Shown here piece after piece: positions 1 to 9,910 of a stretch of 64,000 nucleotides of DNA. Position 1 is the stretch's first letter; every line of letters begins with the position of its first letter. A program made the position numbers and the translations under genes. The notes under the pieces were generated by a model. It had not been told where the DNA came from, did no database searches, and saw only the letters and a program-made list of their open reading frames with translations. The stretch comes from Liolophura sinensis (taxonomy: Eukaryota > Mollusca > Polyplacophora > Chitonida > Chitonidae), in assembly GCF_032854445.1 (NCBI RefSeq), contig NC_088302.1:52732046-52796045 (forward strand), in the 5' to 3' direction.

Positions 1-13
1 CATCAGGTACTGA

Positions 14-211
14 TGGATTGCACAACAGGTTGATATATCAATCTCCAGATCGCACGTCCTCTGTGCGTGGTATGTTTATCCTACCATTAATTATACCGCC
101 TCTTTCAGCGACTTCAGCTACTTAATCCATACATTCGTCCCAGAGGAGGAAGATTGTCACAAATCAGGGGAGAAACTTTGTAGTTGATGGTCGGTACGAC
201 AGACTTGTCGG
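14..211 (+). repeat. Left copy of a diverged dispersed inverted repeat
   Basis: This stretch matches the reverse complement of 11410-11638. Shared blocks include TGGATTGCACAA at 14-25, TATGTTTATCCTACCATTAA, ACCGCCTCTTTCA, GATTGTCACAAATCAGGGGA and GATGGTCGGTA. By eye identity is about 75-80%, with one gap of about 30 bases. Similarity fades after about 211, and the left part may continue outside the window. It could be a terminal repeat of a large dead transposon or simply two copies of a dispersed family. No coding function is recognisable. Confidence 0.75.
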
Positions 212-1103
212 GGATAAATCTTGCACAATGGAAATGTACGGCAATTCAAAACCATGTTTATAGTGTTTCTGTTAGGTTAAAATGCTTGCAAAAGAAACAG
301 GAAATCAAAGTTTACGGAGATGATGCAATTAATAGCATTGCCAACGTTTGGACTGTAATGGTAGCTTAATATACTGCTGTCATACACTCTGCTTACAGAG
401 GCATATATCGTCAGTGGTGTGAAACATTGATTTGTCATCCGTAATGCAAATTTATCGTAGATGTCAAACTAAGGAGACGAAAGGACAGGCTAATTGTGCA
501 GTTTTGCACAGATCTTTTACATATCTGTACAGATAACTTTGTCCACGTGAGACACGTTTCACCTGGCAGATTGCTTACCTGGATAGATTGGTCAGTGTAT
601 GGAAGAATCCTGGTGGCCTGACGTTCATCGCCTTTGAACAAGTTGACGGTGACTGCAACAGAATAAAAGGTTGGCGATCCCGAGCATTTTTATGAATATC
701 GATTGCAAACCCGTACGTTGTAACTTAGAGAATGTATTAAAGAAGGCAAACACTGTGACTCCTTTGAAAAAACTAATCAAACTGTGCTGCTGGCCTTTCA
801 CGTTTAATTTGAAATCTGAACCTGTTCTTTAGAGCATTTAACTTTTCTTCAGTTCGGTTTGTCGTCTATTCTGTATGAAGAAAAACGGCCGCCATCTTTT
901 ATAACTTGCAAAATACATCGCTCAACACTTGTTTCATCTGCAACTATGTCATTTTGTAATTACAGCTGCACAATTCTATTCAAATGGCGTTTTGTTTGCC
1001 ATTTGCTTTGTGAGCAGCCACCGAAGACTTCAAGGCTATAAAAAAATGACAGAAAAAAAGGAAATTGCGAACCACTTTGGTAAATGAAACGAAGATACTC
1101 TTA
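212..1103. other. Gene-free spacer
   Basis: AT-rich unique sequence between the inverted-repeat copy and the LTR element. The open frames are short (60-70 codons), have no recognisable domain and look like chance. No RNA gene or repeat seen. Confidence 0.5.
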
Positions 1104-1108
1104 CCTGG
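1104..1108. repeat. Target-site duplication, left copy (CCTGG)
   Basis: CCTGG lies directly outside the TGTTA end of the LTR element and is repeated directly outside its other end at 5715-5719. Five bases is typical for Ty3/gypsy-type integrases. Confidence 0.75.
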
Positions 1109-1125
1109 TGTTACGACACATAACA
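1109..1125 (-). repeat. 3' LTR collapsed to 17 bp
   Basis: The sequence TGTTACGACACATAACA has correct TG...CA ends and lies between the left CCTGG duplication and the polypurine tract, where a full 3' LTR should be. Its right 9 bases equal the outer end of the 5' LTR (5706-5714). Its left bases resemble the inner end of the 5' LTR next to the primer site (5146 onward). An internal deletion of about 550 bp in this LTR fits best. Confidence 0.65.
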
Positions 1126-1140
1126 CACCCACCCTTCAAG
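1126..1140 (-). other. Polypurine tract
   Basis: On the minus strand a G-rich purine run (GAAGGGTGGG) directly precedes the collapsed 3' LTR. This is the expected place for the plus-strand primer of an LTR retrotransposon. It contains some non-purine bases, consistent with decay. Confidence 0.55.
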
Positions 1141-1244
1141 AAAAAAATTTTTCCTAACTTTTTTTTTACTTACAATATATGTTAAACAATATATATATAT
1201 ACAACATTGTAAAATCACATTCAATTAAACATTTTATACACAAC

Positions 1245-2022
1245 CTATACACGAGACAAGCAATCTGCAATAACATTATCTTTTCCCTTAACATGTTTGA
1301 TTGTATCCTTGCAACAATAAACTCCACCGTAACAATCTCTGATTCTTTCCCCTTATTTTCTGTAGAAACACAGGTGGACTGTGATCAGTATTTACAATGA
1401 CAGGTTGTCTCGAAGCTGTTACATGAACTTCAAAATGTTGCAGGGCCAAAATAACAGACAAACATTCTTTTTCAACAGTTGAATAACTTCTCTGAAACTT
1501 GTTAAGTTTACGGGAAAAGAAACAAACTGGATGATCAACACCAAGATTGTCTTCCTGAAGCAAAACAACACCTACAGCAACATCGCTTGCATCATGAAAA
1601 ATGACATCAGTTGTTGATGGTACATCCGGAAACAAACGTGAAAACTCATAAACAAGTTCAGACAGTTGCTGTTGCTGAATGGGTTCCAGAATTTGCAGTT
1701 TAGAATCAAGTTGTTTTAAGACATCTGAATTCTGAAGCTTTAAAGAATTGAGCTTAGAGTCAACCAACTGTTCGCCAATATCATCTGTGTTACAGCAACT
1801 CTGGTCAATGTCAGCAGCAACAACATTAACAGAACGTGCAGCAGTGTTGTCAGTGTCATTTCTGTTTACATAGGTTTTCAACATGTTAATGTGACTTAAC
1901 TGACTTGATTTGCGTCGATCAGGTGTTTTAACAACATAGTTAAGCTCACTCAGCTTTTTGTCAACAACGTATGGACCAAAATATCTGACCTTAAAGCATT
2001 TACCGGGCACAGGTAACAATAC
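1245..2022 (-). pseudogene. End of integrase, RT remnant and RNase H (pol 3' part)
   Basis: The open stretch 2019-1288 starts with an integrase C-terminal region containing the GPY motif (residues about 15-17 of the stretch). After a low-complexity linker it reads into the very start of reverse transcriptase (conserved LFPDVP, residues 129-134). At residues 142-144 (plus coordinates near 1592) the frame passes straight into RNase H: DAS at 143-145, KEC near 184-186 and TDH at 211-213. The fingers, palm and YxDD active site of RT are absent, so an in-frame internal deletion is inferred. After the TAA at 1288-1290 the last ~16 codons, with the D..S-R ending typical of this domain, continue in another frame to a stop at 1245. 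This is a non-functional relic. Confidence 0.85.
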
Positions 2023-3345
2023 TTAAACTTTCTGACCAGGTTGAAATGACCGAACAACAGATTTCTCATCATATCTACGTTTCATATTCTTCTGAGTACA
2101 TTCAAGATTGGCTTTAGCCAATTCACATGCTCTGACAAGCTTAGCACGAAAATCAGATACATAATCCAAAAGATTTACATTACTTGTGTCATCATTGAGA
2201 AACTGTTCCTTGTAAATTAACAATGGTCCTCTAACAGTATGTCCAAATACTAAATCAAATGGACTGAAACCCAATGATTCTTGTACTGACTCTCGAACAA
2301 CAAACATAAGAAATGGAATACCTTCATCCCAGTCTTTCTCTGTATCATAACAATAAGTCTTAATCATGTTCTTTAATGTTTGGTGAAATCTTTCAATTGC
2401 ACTTTGACTTTTTGGGTGGTAGGCAGAAGACTTGTATTGTTTAATGCCTAACTGGTACATAACTTGCCGAAAAACACCAGACATAAAGTTTGAACCTTGA
2501 TCAGACTGTATGGATTTGGGTAAACCAAACAGAGTAAAAAACTTTGTTAAAGCTTTGTCAACAGATTTGGTGTTTATATTCCTTAAAGGAACAGCCTCGG
2601 GAAATCTGGTTGCTATACACATAATAGTTAACACATACTGATTCCCAGACTTCGTCTTAGGTAAAGGGTCTACACAATCAATCAATATTTTGCTGAATGG
2701 CTCTTGAAAAGCTGGTACAGGCCCTAATGGTGCCTTAGGAATAGTCTGATTAGGCTTACCCACTACCTGGCATGTATGACATGATTTACAAAACTGGGTT
2801 ACATCTCCCTTTAATCCTGACCAAAAGAAGTGGTTCAGTATCCTGTAGTAGGTCTTGTTAACACCCAAGTGACCAGCTATTGGCATTTCATGTGCTATAC
2901 GTAAAATTTCAGTTCGATATGCCTTAGGTACAACAATCTGATGTATAACAGCCCAGCCATCATCAACAGATACATCTGGTGGTCTCCATTTACGCATAAG
3001 TATATGAGACTTGACATAATAACACACAGGTTCAGATGAAATAACACAATCATCGAGAGCTCTGTCAAACAAACATGAAATGTCTGGGTCTTTATGCTGT
3101 TCAGTTACAAGCTGATGTTTAGAAACATGTGATATGTCACTAGGTGTACAATGGTCTGATTCATCATTATAAATGCAGTCACCTTGAGTAAACATATGTG
3201 TAAGAAATGTATCGTGTAAGTCCGTTACTGTGTTTTTGCCGTTATCAGAAAGTTTGTTTGACATAGACCTCGTTACAGCACAAGAGGGATACAAATCTGG
3301 AATTTCTCTCTCAACAGGATCAACAGTTTGATTTAAACAAGGTTT
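2023..3345 (-). pseudogene. Integrase (zinc domain + DD35E core)
   Basis: In an open stretch of 423 codons (3294-2026) the N-terminal zinc-binding part has His135, His142, Cys172 and Cys175 (SCHTC). The catalytic core has Asp206, Asp265 (SDQGSNF) and Glu301, with exactly 35 residues between the last two, as in retroviral-type integrases. All catalytic residues are present. Upstream it links to the protease through a frame change near 3350, because the protease frame stops at 3344. Downstream a TAA at 2023-2025 separates the core from the GPY-containing C-terminus. The linker motif CAVTR near the start and the position between protease and RNase H support a Gmr1-like order. Broken copy, no product expected. 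Confidence 0.92.
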
Positions 3346-3859
3346 AATTATCAGTCACAATAGGATTAACCATTACTTTGTCACCAGCAAGATCATTACC
3401 AAGTAGTAGATGAATTCCTTTAAAAGGCAAAGTAGGCCTAATGCCGACAGTAACAGGACCCGAAATAATATCTGATGACAAGTAAGCTTTGTGAAGAGGC
3501 ACAGATTCAAATTCAGCAGAGCTTACACCTCTAATTAATGCATTTGATCCAGAATATGATTCATCAGAAAATGGCAAAACATCTTGTAACAATAAAGACT
3601 GAGAAGCTCCAGTATCTCTTAACACCCTGATCTTTGTATCACAAGACATGTCACTTTTAAGTGAGACTTTACCGTCACAAATAAATGGCTCAAAAACCTT
3701 CATAACATTATCCTGTGAATTCTGTGTACAATCTACTGGTGGAGTCTTAACATAATCAAATGCATCAACATTGATCACTATGTCAGACTTTCTAGCAGTA
3801 ACACACAAACAAGTAGGCTTGGAGCCACCCTCATGTTCTTGCCTTCTCTTTAAAGCATA
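3344..3859 (-). pseudogene. Retropepsin-type aspartic protease
   Basis: Follows the gag zinc knuckle in the same frame. The catalytic motif D-T-G-A-S is at residues 65-69 of the stretch starting at 3808 (plus coordinates about 3602-3616). It is followed by a hydrophobic flap region and LLLGND, the usual second signature of these proteases. The frame ends at a TAA (3344-3346). The integrase continues one frame over, so the protease-integrase fusion is broken by a small indel. In intact relatives this enzyme processes the Gag-Pol polyprotein. Confidence 0.88.
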
Positions 3860-5027
3860 ACAATTTGATATAACATGGCCTGGCTTCCTACAATAATTTC
3901 ATGTAACCCTGCTAAACTGTCTATGAGTAAATGTATGGTCAGACCCTCGTTGAGTAGTGTTTGAATTAACAGGTCTTCTTTGCTCACTTGATTTGTTAAC
4001 AGTTTGAGCCTGTTTCGGTGGGCCTAAATTTGAGTTAAATGAACTGCTGGAAAAGGGTTGAGGCTTTTTCAATGTAGACGGCTTTTTCTGAAATGAGACC
4101 TTATGTGTAACCGTGTAAGTATCGACCATAGTGGCTGCTGCTTCTTTTGTCCTCAATGAAAGTTCTGACATCATCATTAATACACCTTTTAAAGCTTTCA
4201 ATCAGAATGATCTGTTTTAACTTTTCATAATCTTTACCTACACTTTTAGCAGAACACTACCGCTCAAACAATTGTTCCTTCTGCCTAGCAAATTCAATGT
4301 AAGTCTGATCTCTTTTCTCAAAATTTCTAAATTTCTGCCGATAGGCCTCTGGCAAAAGCTCATATCTTTTAAAGATAACATCTTTCACAAAATCATAATC
4401 TGCAGCCTGTTCTGTTGATAACTCTGTGTATATGTCCATAGCTTTGCCAGTTAACACACTCTGTAAAAGGGTAGTCCAAAACTTTTTAGGCCACTCTAAA
4501 TTTTGAGCAATCTTATCAAACTGTAGAAAATATTTATCTACATCAGTCTCACGAAATTGTGGCACCAATCTTATGTTTCTAGCGACGTCAAATTTTGGAG
4601 GCATATCAGAAAAACTTAAGCCAGACCTATCTAATTCTAGTTTCCTCGCTTCAATTTCGCTCTGAAGTCTCAATTTCTCCAAATCGAACACTCTTTCATT
4701 TTCCCTTTCTCTAAATAACATTTCTTTTTCATTTTCTTTTTCTTTAAACAATCTTTCATCTTCGCTTTCTTTCAGTTCTAACTCCTTCAGTCTTATTACA
4801 GTGGAATCATCGCCCTCAGGCCTGTACGCATCTAATGCACTTTCATCAAACTCCTGTAATTCTACCAAGCATTTAGCAATACTAAACTGCATATCTTTCT
4901 TGCGTAAGGATATTTTGATGTTAAGATTCATGTACTTGCTTAAAGCATACAAATCATTCTTATTCAACACATCAAAAATGTCCTGATCTGGCGCTTCCAT
5001 AAACTTGTCGGGCTTAAAATCCGACAC
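3860..5027 (-). pseudogene. Gag-like polyprotein with broken zinc knuckle
   Basis: The ATG at 5027 lies about 100 bases downstream of the primer site. Residues 1-60 form a charged N-terminal domain. Residues 80-135 are very rich in Glu, Lys and Arg and probably a coiled coil. Residues 145-256 match the capsid-like region of Ty3/gypsy gags of animal genomes. A TAG at 4257-4259 interrupts it. The next ~100 residues are open again, with a frame change near 4150. The TGA at 3899-3901 falls exactly on the first cysteine position of a C-x2-C-x4-H-x4-C knuckle, whose other three ligands are intact (3860-3892). The knuckle runs on into the protease frame. No full Gag can be made. Confidence 0.85.
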
Positions 5028-5124
5028 GATGAATAAAATCTGCTGGCAAAATTTACTACAAAGTCAAAGACTAGAAAAATGACACAACTTACACAAAATC
5101 CTTTCAATTCCAATTCCAATTCAC

Positions 5125-5142
5125 TTCCCGGACAAGCCCCCG
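5125..5142 (-). other. Primer-binding site, tRNA-Pro type
   Basis: On the minus strand the sequence CGGGGGCTTGTCCGGGAA matches 15 of 18 bases of the complement of a tRNA-Pro 3' end, including the run GTCCGGGA. It lies 3 bases from the inferred inner end of the 5' LTR (5146), as expected for first-strand priming. Confidence 0.7.
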
Positions 5143-5145
5143 ATT

Positions 5146-5714
5146 TTTTACAACCCATACTGTCTGTATTATAAAGAGATAGCTTGTTCGAAATACACGA
5201 CAGTTTAGCCGCACAAAAAAGTAACCAAAACCATCAGATTTTATTTTACAACAATTTATTAGGTTTAACAAGAACAGATAACAAGCCTTTACCAAGACTA
5301 CAGTTTAACGAGAAAGGATAGCAGTATCTATACAAACACTAAAGTACTTAAGTTTAACAAGAAAGGATAGCAGTATCTATACAAATACTAAAGTACTTAC
5401 ATGTACAACGGTGTCAAGTCCAAACGGACGCATATATTCCACAATGCTGAAAACCATACAGGCATGAATGCAGAGAGGCAATATTCATAAAAACGAAAAT
5501 CCACAGTATAACTGAGTGTATGACGAAATGTACACAAAATTCCACAGTCAGGGTCCGTGTACTAATAGTCGTAAACTTGTCGTAAACAAACAGGCCCCGA
5601 ACTGAGGGTATTCTGGAACATTCTAAGGCAGATGCAGACAGCAGGCCCTGAACTCAGCATATGTAAATAGTGGCAAGCTAAATTTAGAAGCTGACGGCAA
5701 TTGTGCACATAACA
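5146..5714 (-). repeat. 5' LTR (~569 bp)
   Basis: Outer end TGTTATGTGC on the minus strand at 5714-5705, directly inside the CCTGG duplication. The inner end is placed at about 5146 because TTTTACAAC there resembles the TGTTACGAC of the other LTR remnant and abuts the primer site. It contains AATAAA-type polyadenylation signals on the minus strand near 5240-5260 and an internal tandem duplication. No comparable LTR exists at the 3' end, so LTR divergence cannot date the insertion. Confidence 0.7.
5302..5399. repeat. 49-bp tandem duplication inside the LTR
   Basis: 5302-5350 and 5351-5399 differ at two positions (AACGAG/AACAAG and AAACACT/AAATACT). The unit includes GAAAGGATAGCAGTATCTAT. Duplicated blocks in the U3 part of an LTR often act as enhancer repeats, but no transcription factor site is claimed here. 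Confidence 0.9.
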
Positions 5715-5719
5715 CCTGG
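5715..5719. repeat. Target-site duplication, right copy (CCTGG)
   Basis: Directly outside the 5' LTR; identical to 1104-1108. Confidence 0.75.
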
Positions 5720-8700
5720 GTATTCAAAAAGATGTGTTAATAATGAAATGCATTTTTGCCTTTTTTTCTTTTAGGTTCAAAGCATTAAAACGTGGTTTTA
5801 ATTTGCTATGGATTCACCATCTTCTCTACGTGTTGTTTTTGCTATGGACATCAAACTTTTGGCGTTTCTTCGAATAAATGAGGACACCACAGAAAAGCAG
5901 CAACTAATTTTTCCCTCCTATGTCAACTTAATTACTCCGCAAAGTTTGTGTAAAAGAATACTAATTTTGCAGCTGATAGACGCGTCTTCCTATGGCAACG
6001 TATTTGAAAAATATTTCCTGGAAATGGTCCTTATCGTGAAATTGGTCATTAATATTTACTCCTATTAAAATCTTGATGTTTCATGTGAATGACCTATATT
6101 CCAGGGCTAAACTGAAAATGAAAGGAGTGCTTTATCTGTAAAGACTAACTTCAAAGGAATGGGAAATAAATTAGCTTTTTTACAAGATCAAACCTGACTG
6201 CTGAAGACAATGGCTTTCCAACTATAGAAAAACGATCTGACCCATGTCTTTCTATAACTGTATCATACGGTAATCATTTAGGGCTAGGATGAAACATCTG
6301 CTTAACCATTCTTTTGTCCTTAGGATGCCTACGAAAACACCAATAACTGTTACACTCTGACGTTCAGTGCATACAACCCACAAGCTTGTGAAACCCACCG
6401 GAATGTCTAAAGTGTGGGACGTTTTAGGTGAACGTTTTAATGATGTTCAGGTATCACTGAACAAAGGTAACATGCCTTTCCACGTCTGACACATTTCCAG
6501 TGCCCTGAGTTTTGTGCGGTTAATATCTATTTGCTTTTGATAAAGGCTAATTACGACCCAGATGATTTCGGACAGAAAGGTTGATATTGAGAAAAAAAAA
6601 ATATACGAAATCTAAAAAAACATGTCATCGCCTTAACATAATCAAGCGGAAAGTACAATGACCGGGTCACTAGGATACCCTGTGTGTCTTACAGAGACTG
6701 TATATCACCGGTTTCGTGTGGCCGTTTACTAGCAATCACACTGTCGTCGCTGATCTGGTTTTACTCTTTGTGCTGCACGTCTTTAATTATATTGACTTAT
6801 GAGTCTTCCCGACAGATGTCAATCATTACAAACGTGTGGACATTACAGCCAACAATGCCATAGCGTTTTCTCTCCCCACTGTATACACACACCAGACGTA
6901 TGTGGGCCGAGAGTAGAGCGTTACTCTAACCAGCGTGATTCCATGGCAACACAAGACAAAGTCTACTGTTTTGTTTTAACTCAGTTAAAGCTATTATCGG
7001 ATTAATGCCGTCTCTCGGCAGTCGTATTGCAATTAAATAGAGTTTCTATAAAGTGTGATGTTAATTAAATAACGGAGCAGCCGTATGGAACTAGACAAGA
7101 ATGGGATGTATGCTGCGTTCAGCGTGTAGGTGTACATGTAACTGAATTTTGGGAGTGACATTTGTCCCCCAGCAAGAACTCATATCGTCATTTCGTCATT
7201 GACCGAGGGCGGTGAACCTTACACGCATAATCACATTATCTCTGACCAGAGGCAAGTTCAGATTTTAACCAGAATGACCACGCCCACTCAGACTTATCAG
7301 ACTTACCTGGGCTAATCAGTTGTCATCGCTTGTGCGCATAATGAGCAGGGATACATGTCAGCCTATAACTGGTTTTCAGTATATGAGGATCGATTGAATC
7401 TTCAGTCCTATTCACAACTGACCAATGCTAGAATGATGGGACGGTAGCTACAAAAAAGGCCTGTAACTTTATTCGTGACGTCAAACTTGGCCAGCCATCT
7501 ACGTTAGAGCGAGGCGTTTATGTGAAGTAACATCTGACGGTTTCGTTAGTTTACCTCGTAAATGACGACCTCAGGGCCTCATCGTGAAGGTGATAAGTTA
7601 GTCACGGGTTATTCTGGTTCTTCACATACACTGGGCAGTTGTATCATTTGGAAATGGAAAAGGTTCGTCTTACTCACGCTACCACTGATGTATACAGGCC
7701 GATCTCCGAATATCTCGCCAGTCAACCACTGTTTGTCATTCATGACAGCATAATGCCATTTTCCAGATCTCAGATCAACATAGGCTTTGTATTACTTTGT
7801 ATTTGTCACTGTGTCGCTTTGAAATTTGAATAAACGTATTCCTTTGGAGTAGGTCTCACTACAGCCCAAATGGGTCGTAGGTTTGGTGGGTGAATTGTCA
7901 AACATCAGCTTTGACGCCTTGTCTTGGGGAACTGACCCATGGCTTCAACAACTTGTCAACCCTCCAAAACGGTGGATTTGAACAGGTGTGAAGCGAATTA
8001 CATGTGTGTACGTTTGTGTGGTTTGTTGGAGGCTTGTCAGGATACTGTGTATAATCCGTCGTTAGGAAGCTGGTGCAGTGTGTGAGCTGGTCTGTCCTCT
8101 AATGGAGAAGTCATTAATCAGTCCTACACGCATGTATTGCGTCGTCTGCAAATACAACCAAATTCACCTAACAGAACACATGTGTGTAGTATTGACCAGT
8201 TATAAATCATTCATACCATGGTTACATAACAAAGCGATGGTATACATGGATGGCTTGTTATATCAACGCTGGCGAATATGGCTATGGTTTAGTGGTCGGT
8301 CTTGAAGGGCATGAATTTTTAATGGTTAAGCTTCATCGCGTTCTCATTTCCTTGTGGCGAATTGCTATGAAACTGAAAAATGTTTGTAATGTAGAGCCTC
8401 TTCTAGAGAGATCTGAGAGAAGAGGAAAGTATTCACTGCACACTTCTAAGAGGTCCAGTCTGTACAGCCATACTCAATTAAATCTGATTATACGCAGAAT
8501 AATTCGGCACATGCCGTTTCATAAATGTCCGAGGCTGAATAAACGGGTATTGATTTTGGAATAAGGATCAATTTCAGCGACGAGTTTAAATTCCGGAAAT
8601 GGGAACTTTTTGTTACAGGGCTTGTTTTAAGAGGATTTTAATTGCTGTAACCACCATGGATTTTCATGGTCCATTTGCCAACTCAAATTATGCGTAAATT

Positions 8701-9124
8701 TTATGAATGTCTGAACATTATTGTAATCGAAAGAAATGGCTAATTTTATTGTTTTTACGCGCTGCCAAAACACACAATAAGGTAATGATTTAAATCAGAT
8801 CACGCCATGCACTTTTTAAATCTCTTTCAGAGAAAATGATTCACCTTATTTACTTGTAACATTATACAAGGTTTGTGTGTTACCGAATATCGCCTTTAAA
8901 CTCCTTTTAAAGTGACCCGAGGGCTTTACGGTTAATAAATTTAGTCATAGAAGAATAGCCTTTATATTGTTCGCATGTATTATTAGTAACTAATATTAGT
9001 CATGTCAGCATTGCGGTAAACGGTATGCTTGTAAAGGTATAAAACAAACAAATAAATCAATCAATCAATGAAGAAAAGAATTTCTGAAATTTCTACCGGT
9101 CTTCCGCACTCCACAGGGAAATTA
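5720..9124. other. Gene-free unique sequence
   Basis: No recognisable coding region, RNA gene or repeat array. The longest open stretch (8250-8564 on +, 104 codons) has no domain or splice support. A perfect CRE-like palindrome TGACGTCA is at 7476-7483. The rest is AT-rich sequence with scattered short open frames. Confidence 0.5.
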
Positions 9125-9178
9125 CAAGCAGTGTTTTACTCACAAGCAGTGTTTTACTTACAAGCAGTGTTTTACACT
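9125..9178. repeat. 18-bp tandem repeat, 3 copies
   Basis: Three near-identical units CAAGCAGTGTTTTACTCA start at 9125, 9143 and 9161. Confidence 0.9.
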
Positions 9179-9630
9179 TACCAGACAGGAACTGATGTAG
9201 CGTGAATATCGTGTTGATAGGGCTGTCTGGATGGCAGATCGCTCTGACCCGTTCTAGTTAGATATAACCTACTATTGATCAAAGCTTTCGGCTTGGCTTA
9301 ATTGGGACTGTGTGTCCGACTTTCACAACACAGAGGTAAAGATCTGGCGGTGGTGGCTACAAATGGAAGCTGTGAGACAGAGTGTTAGCGCTGAGATCCG
9401 ACCGTCTATCAAGTCTGTGTCTCTACCTCCACTAAACAAGGTTCCGAAAGTGATAATATTAGCAATCCGTAAGAAACTAGTGAGACAGATTGGGACAAAT
9501 TGTTTCATGCCTCCAGCGTGCAGAAACGGTTGAGTGTCTGTGAACTCCGTCCCACGGTCGCACTGGTACCTTAGCCTCTTAACATAATTCACGACTATGT
9601 AATGTAAGAGTATCCACAAGGGTACTATCA

Positions 9631-9880
9631 GAATATTCAATACCCTATCATACCCTATCAGAATATTCAATACCCTATCATACCCTATCAGAATATTCAA
9701 TACCCTATCATACCCTATCAGAATATTCAATACCCTATCATACCCTATCAGAGTATTCAATACCCTATCATACCCTATCAGAATATTCAATACCCTATCA
9801 TACCCTATCAGAATATTCAATACCCTATCATACCCTATCAGAATATTCAATACCCTATCATACCCTATCAGAATATTCAA
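9631..9880. repeat. 30-bp minisatellite, 8 full copies
   Basis: Eight units of exactly 30 bp (9631-9870) plus 10 bases. Each unit is GAATATTCAA followed by TACCCTATCA twice. Only one substitution is visible (GAGTATTCAA at 9751), so the array is young or homogenised. The period is divisible by three, which creates a 195-codon open frame on the minus strand (9910-9323) with a 10-residue repeat. I regard that frame as an artefact of the repeat. Confidence 0.97.
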
Positions 9881-9910
9881 AGTATTTACATCACAGTAAA
9901 TCCACAACAT

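Larger units (their letters stand above)
1109..5714 (-). mobile_element. Degenerate Ty3/gypsy LTR retrotransposon, Gmr1-like domain order
   Basis: The element is on the minus strand, bounded by TGTTA...TAACA ends and a 5-bp CCTGG duplication. Reading 5' to 3' on the minus strand: LTR (5714-5146), tRNA-Pro-like primer site, gag with a zinc knuckle, aspartic protease, integrase, a trace of reverse transcriptase, RNase H, polypurine tract, and a 3' LTR reduced to 17 bp. Integrase precedes RT/RNase H, the reverse of ordinary Ty3/gypsy elements and characteristic of the Gmr1-like group. The coding region is broken by stops at 4257, 3899, 2023 and 1288, by frame changes near 4150, 3350 and 1295, and by a deletion of almost all of RT near 1592. 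It cannot be active by itself. Confidence 0.9.

Noticed and set aside
5020-5300. Minus-strand frames of about 60 codons upstream of gag
   Set aside because: They lie in the LTR, primer site and leader and are chance frames.
1109-5714. Endogenous retrovirus with an envelope gene
   Set aside because: No envelope-like frame lies between RNase H and the 3' end; the stop at 1245 is followed directly by the polypurine tract. It is a retrotransposon.
9323-9910. 195-codon minus-strand frame with a 10-residue repeat
   Set aside because: Produced by the 30-bp array at 9631-9880, whose period is a multiple of three; the flanks have no domain.
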